The position numbers and the translations under genes were made by a program. Shown one piece after another: positions 16,491 to 17,147 of a stretch of 17,147 nt of DNA (the stretch's first letter is position 1; each line of letters begins with the position of its first letter). The stretch lies in the NCBI RefSeq assembly GCF_000003605.2, contig NW_003131856.1:15703-32849 (forward strand), read 5' to 3'. The notes under the pieces are model-generated. The model searched no databases, had not been told where the DNA came from, and saw only the letters and a program-made list of their open reading frames with translations. The stretch comes from Saccoglossus kowalevskii (taxonomy: Eukaryota > Hemichordata > Enteropneusta > Harrimaniidae).

Positions 16491-16901
16491 TCTTCATTAG
16501 GTGACCTAAGTACCATTTATTCCGCCAAAGTTGCACATCAATTTTAATTGTCTATCGTTTGTAATAATTCTATCGTTCGTAATAATCACACTTTACATGG
16601 GAGCGTTACTGAGTTTATTTATTGTCATGAGGTACGCCAACTCAGATTAGGTGCATGTTTCAATCAGGTCCATGTATTTTTAGTCAATTATGTGATTTCT
16701 TGATAGAATTTCATCACAATACAACACCGCGGATTTGGTTCAAAATTGGTGCGAGGACCATCCATAATTTTTTTTGACTGGTGGCTATATTTGTTCCAAA
16801 AACAACATCAAATATCAACATTCAGACATATCATGAACATTCTCTTTGCCTGTCTGATTTCATTTAAACTCAATATTGACATAACTCATTTTATTTTACA
16901 G
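16491..16901. other. AT-rich stretch with an 18-bp direct duplication
   Basis: TCTATCGTTTGTAATAAT (16551-16568) is followed at once by TCTATCGTTCGTAATAAT (16569-16586). A good acceptor CATTTTATTTTACAG ends at 16901. I see no gene. Confidence 0.5.
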
Positions 16902-17026
16902 TTTTATCTAAAATGGCCATATTCAATTTTGTTTATTCCCTGTTTGATGCAGCCCAAAAACAGAAACTTCTGTGGCAGATGAATGCGATACTTTTGGACG
17001 AAGTCGAAAAATATGAATATTTATGA
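16902..17026 (+). CDS. Possible terminal coding exon, helical, unknown family
   Basis: The acceptor TTTTATTTTACAG ends at 16901. The frame is open through an ATG at 16913 to TGA at 17024-17026, giving about 40 codons, 37 from the ATG. The segment F-D-A-A-Q-K-Q-K-L-L-W-Q-M-N-A-I-L-L-D-E is amphipathic and looks more protein-like than most frames here. A second acceptor (CTGTTTGATGCAG) lies inside, at about 16952. The overlapping 78-codon frame at 16746-16982 opens at TTG and is very hydrophobic; I think that one is chance. No domain is recognised, and no upstream exon can be assigned. Confidence 0.25.
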
Positions 17027-17147
17027 ACATATAGGCAATGTAACTAAATTGAAAACGTTTTGTAAAATGTGTTCTATTCAAATTCTAGTCTTGTTTTCCT
17101 TACATGTGAAACAAACTAAAGTTGTGCCTTTAAAGTCACATACATGT
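17027..17147. other. AT-rich end of window, no feature
   Basis: I see nothing that can be called here. Confidence 0.4.

Noticed and set aside
1-17147. Prokaryotic operon, CRISPR array, tRNA or rRNA genes
   Set aside because: There is no dense coding, no ribosome-binding-site pattern, no regularly spaced short repeats, and no paired A-box/B-box with a cloverleaf on either strand.

Overview
The window reads as nuclear DNA of an animal, not of a prokaryote or virus. It is about two thirds A+T, has no close-packed reading frames and no operon layout, and no reading frame of 60 codons or more is clearly a conserved gene. It holds short coding-like patches flanked by GT/AG splice signals, AATAAA signals, microsatellites, a minisatellite and decayed DNA transposons. 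The uneven CpG content, and transposon ends of a type I associate with marine invertebrates, make a mollusc or other lophotrochozoan my best guess. That assignment is inference only; no rRNA, tRNA or strongly conserved protein anchors it.

Layout. 1-263 is a CpG-rich patch that opens with an 18-bp perfect palindrome. 709-1124 is a tandem array with a period of about 145 bp. 1590-2050 is rich in AAGTGT/ACACTT words. 2050-6080 is AT-rich and mostly empty, with a few weak reading frames and a possible exon at 4903. 6086-6397 is a small frame with a signal-peptide-like start, followed by AATAAA at 6584. 6797-6935 holds a promoter-like cluster read leftward. 7380-8600 keeps its CpG and carries weak frames, one resembling the last helix of a rhodopsin-family receptor. 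10189-11285 carries small candidate frames, including a possible divergent pair around 10961-11116. 11286-13429 is T-rich and CpG-poor and looks like a long 3' UTR or a decayed transcribed region. 13430-14590 is transposon copy A. 15086-15948 holds several coding-like pieces: a minus-strand mini-exon, a plus-strand piece resembling the end of a START domain, and a Cys-rich frame resembling a damaged SWIM zinc finger. 15957-16490 is copy B of the same transposon family, inverted. 16902-17026 is a possible terminal exon.

The best-supported biology is the transposon pair. Both copies carry related ends with TATAAGC(G)CCCACCC blocks, and they share an internal stretch of about 265 bp. That stretch begins at a CCAAT box, runs through a start codon followed by Ala-Glu, reaches a conserved splice donor and continues into an intron. 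I do not recognise the family. No complete protein-coding gene can be assembled from this window, and the protein calls are low-confidence hypotheses drawn by eye.
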